Source of the DNA: CALARM01 sp964431735
Lineage (GTDB): Bacteria > Vulcanimicrobiota > SpSt-956 > JAKJGF01
Direction: 5' to 3'
Assembly (NCBI GenBank): GCA_964431735.1
Contig: CAYSLJ010000282.1
Span: 1 to 5,146, forward strand
DNA: 5,146 nt
Part shown: piece after piece, positions 5,000 to 5,146 of the stretch
Layout: each line of letters begins with the position of its first letter
How positions within the stretch are numbered: position 1 is the first letter of the stretch
The notes under the pieces: model-generated
Databases searched by the model: none
Seen by the model: the letters and a program-made list of their open reading frames with translations, nothing else
Told to the model about the DNA's origin: nothing
Program-made: the position numbers and the translations under genes

Positions 5000-5002
5000 C
5001 TA

Positions 5003-5031
5003 TTGACTTCGTTAATTACTTTTGATATACT
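5003..5031 (+). promoter_or_regulatory. Strong promoter, probably of an rRNA operon
   Basis: TTGACT (5003-5008), exactly 17 bp, TATACT (5026-5031), with an A/T tract upstream. Transcription would begin near 5037-5038. Together with the following boxA-like leader this reads as an rrn promoter. Confidence 0.82.
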
Positions 5032-5037
5032 GACTAA

Positions 5038-5146
5038 GCTCTCAGACAGAGAAAACAAAAAAACAGGCTCTGGACGGGAGAAAAAGACCGGAAGTAAGTG
5101 GACTTTGAAAACTAAATAGCATACAAGAGATTGAGATTACGAAAAG
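5038..5146 (+). other. Probable rRNA operon leader with boxA-like motif (16S gene beyond the edge)
   Basis: No ORF is seen here. CTTTGAAAACT at 5103-5113 matches the core of the antitermination (boxA) region found in rRNA leaders and 16S-23S spacers of low-GC bacteria. Upstream, CTCT-cagac-AGAG (5039-5051) can form a small boxB-like hairpin. CAGAG (5047-5051) can instead pair with CTCTG (5068-5072), so the two hairpins exclude each other. Following the motif is an A-rich, unstructured stretch to the edge. The 16S gene itself is not in the window, so the assignment is an inference from promoter plus motif. Confidence 0.6.

Overview
The window is AT-rich bacterial chromosomal DNA. It holds sigma70-type promoters, Shine-Dalgarno sites, an intrinsic terminator, a tRNA gene without an encoded CCA, and what looks like the start of an rRNA operon. 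The CTTTGAAAACT motif in the rRNA-like leader and the phased TTAACA repeats resemble elements known from low-GC Gram-positive bacteria. They are not enough to assign a phylum, so I do not name a genus.

Layout. Positions 3-248 (+) read open from the window edge and look like the C-terminal end of an unrecognised gene carrying a short in-frame duplication. Its stop codon lies inside the 3' end of a tRNA-Ala(CGC) gene on the opposite strand (240-312), which has a near-consensus promoter. A back-to-back promoter (381-409, +) drives a structured leader with a possible 15-residue ORF, then a 66-residue single-pass membrane protein (594-794). A perfect 16-bp inverted repeat (815-850) ends this gene and also the convergent gene. 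That convergent gene (867-2936, -) encodes a 689-residue protein that is almost nothing but 19 gapless 34-residue TPR repeats.

The 406-bp divergent region 2937-3342 carries an inverted repeat over a possible promoter of the TPR gene. In the other direction it carries three phased TTAACA boxes, an extended -10 promoter and a leader of about 115 nt. That promoter serves a two-gene operon: a stand-alone subtilisin-propeptide (inhibitor I9-like) protein of 85 residues (3343-3600), then an S8 subtilisin-like serine protease (3644-4960) that has its own I9-like prodomain and a complete catalytic apparatus but no signal peptide. Just after it lies an A/T tract and a strong promoter (5003-5031), followed by a leader with an rRNA boxA-like motif. 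The window probably stops shortly before a 16S rRNA gene.

How the parts fit. The clearest functional unit is the protease operon. A free propeptide-like protein is made from the same mRNA as the protease whose prodomain it resembles, which suggests an inhibitor or folding chaperone acting in trans. The divergent TPR superhelix could be a protein-binding scaffold; a link to the protease is only suggested by proximity. The main open questions are the target of the protease pair, where it acts in the cell, and whether the TTAACA boxes control it.
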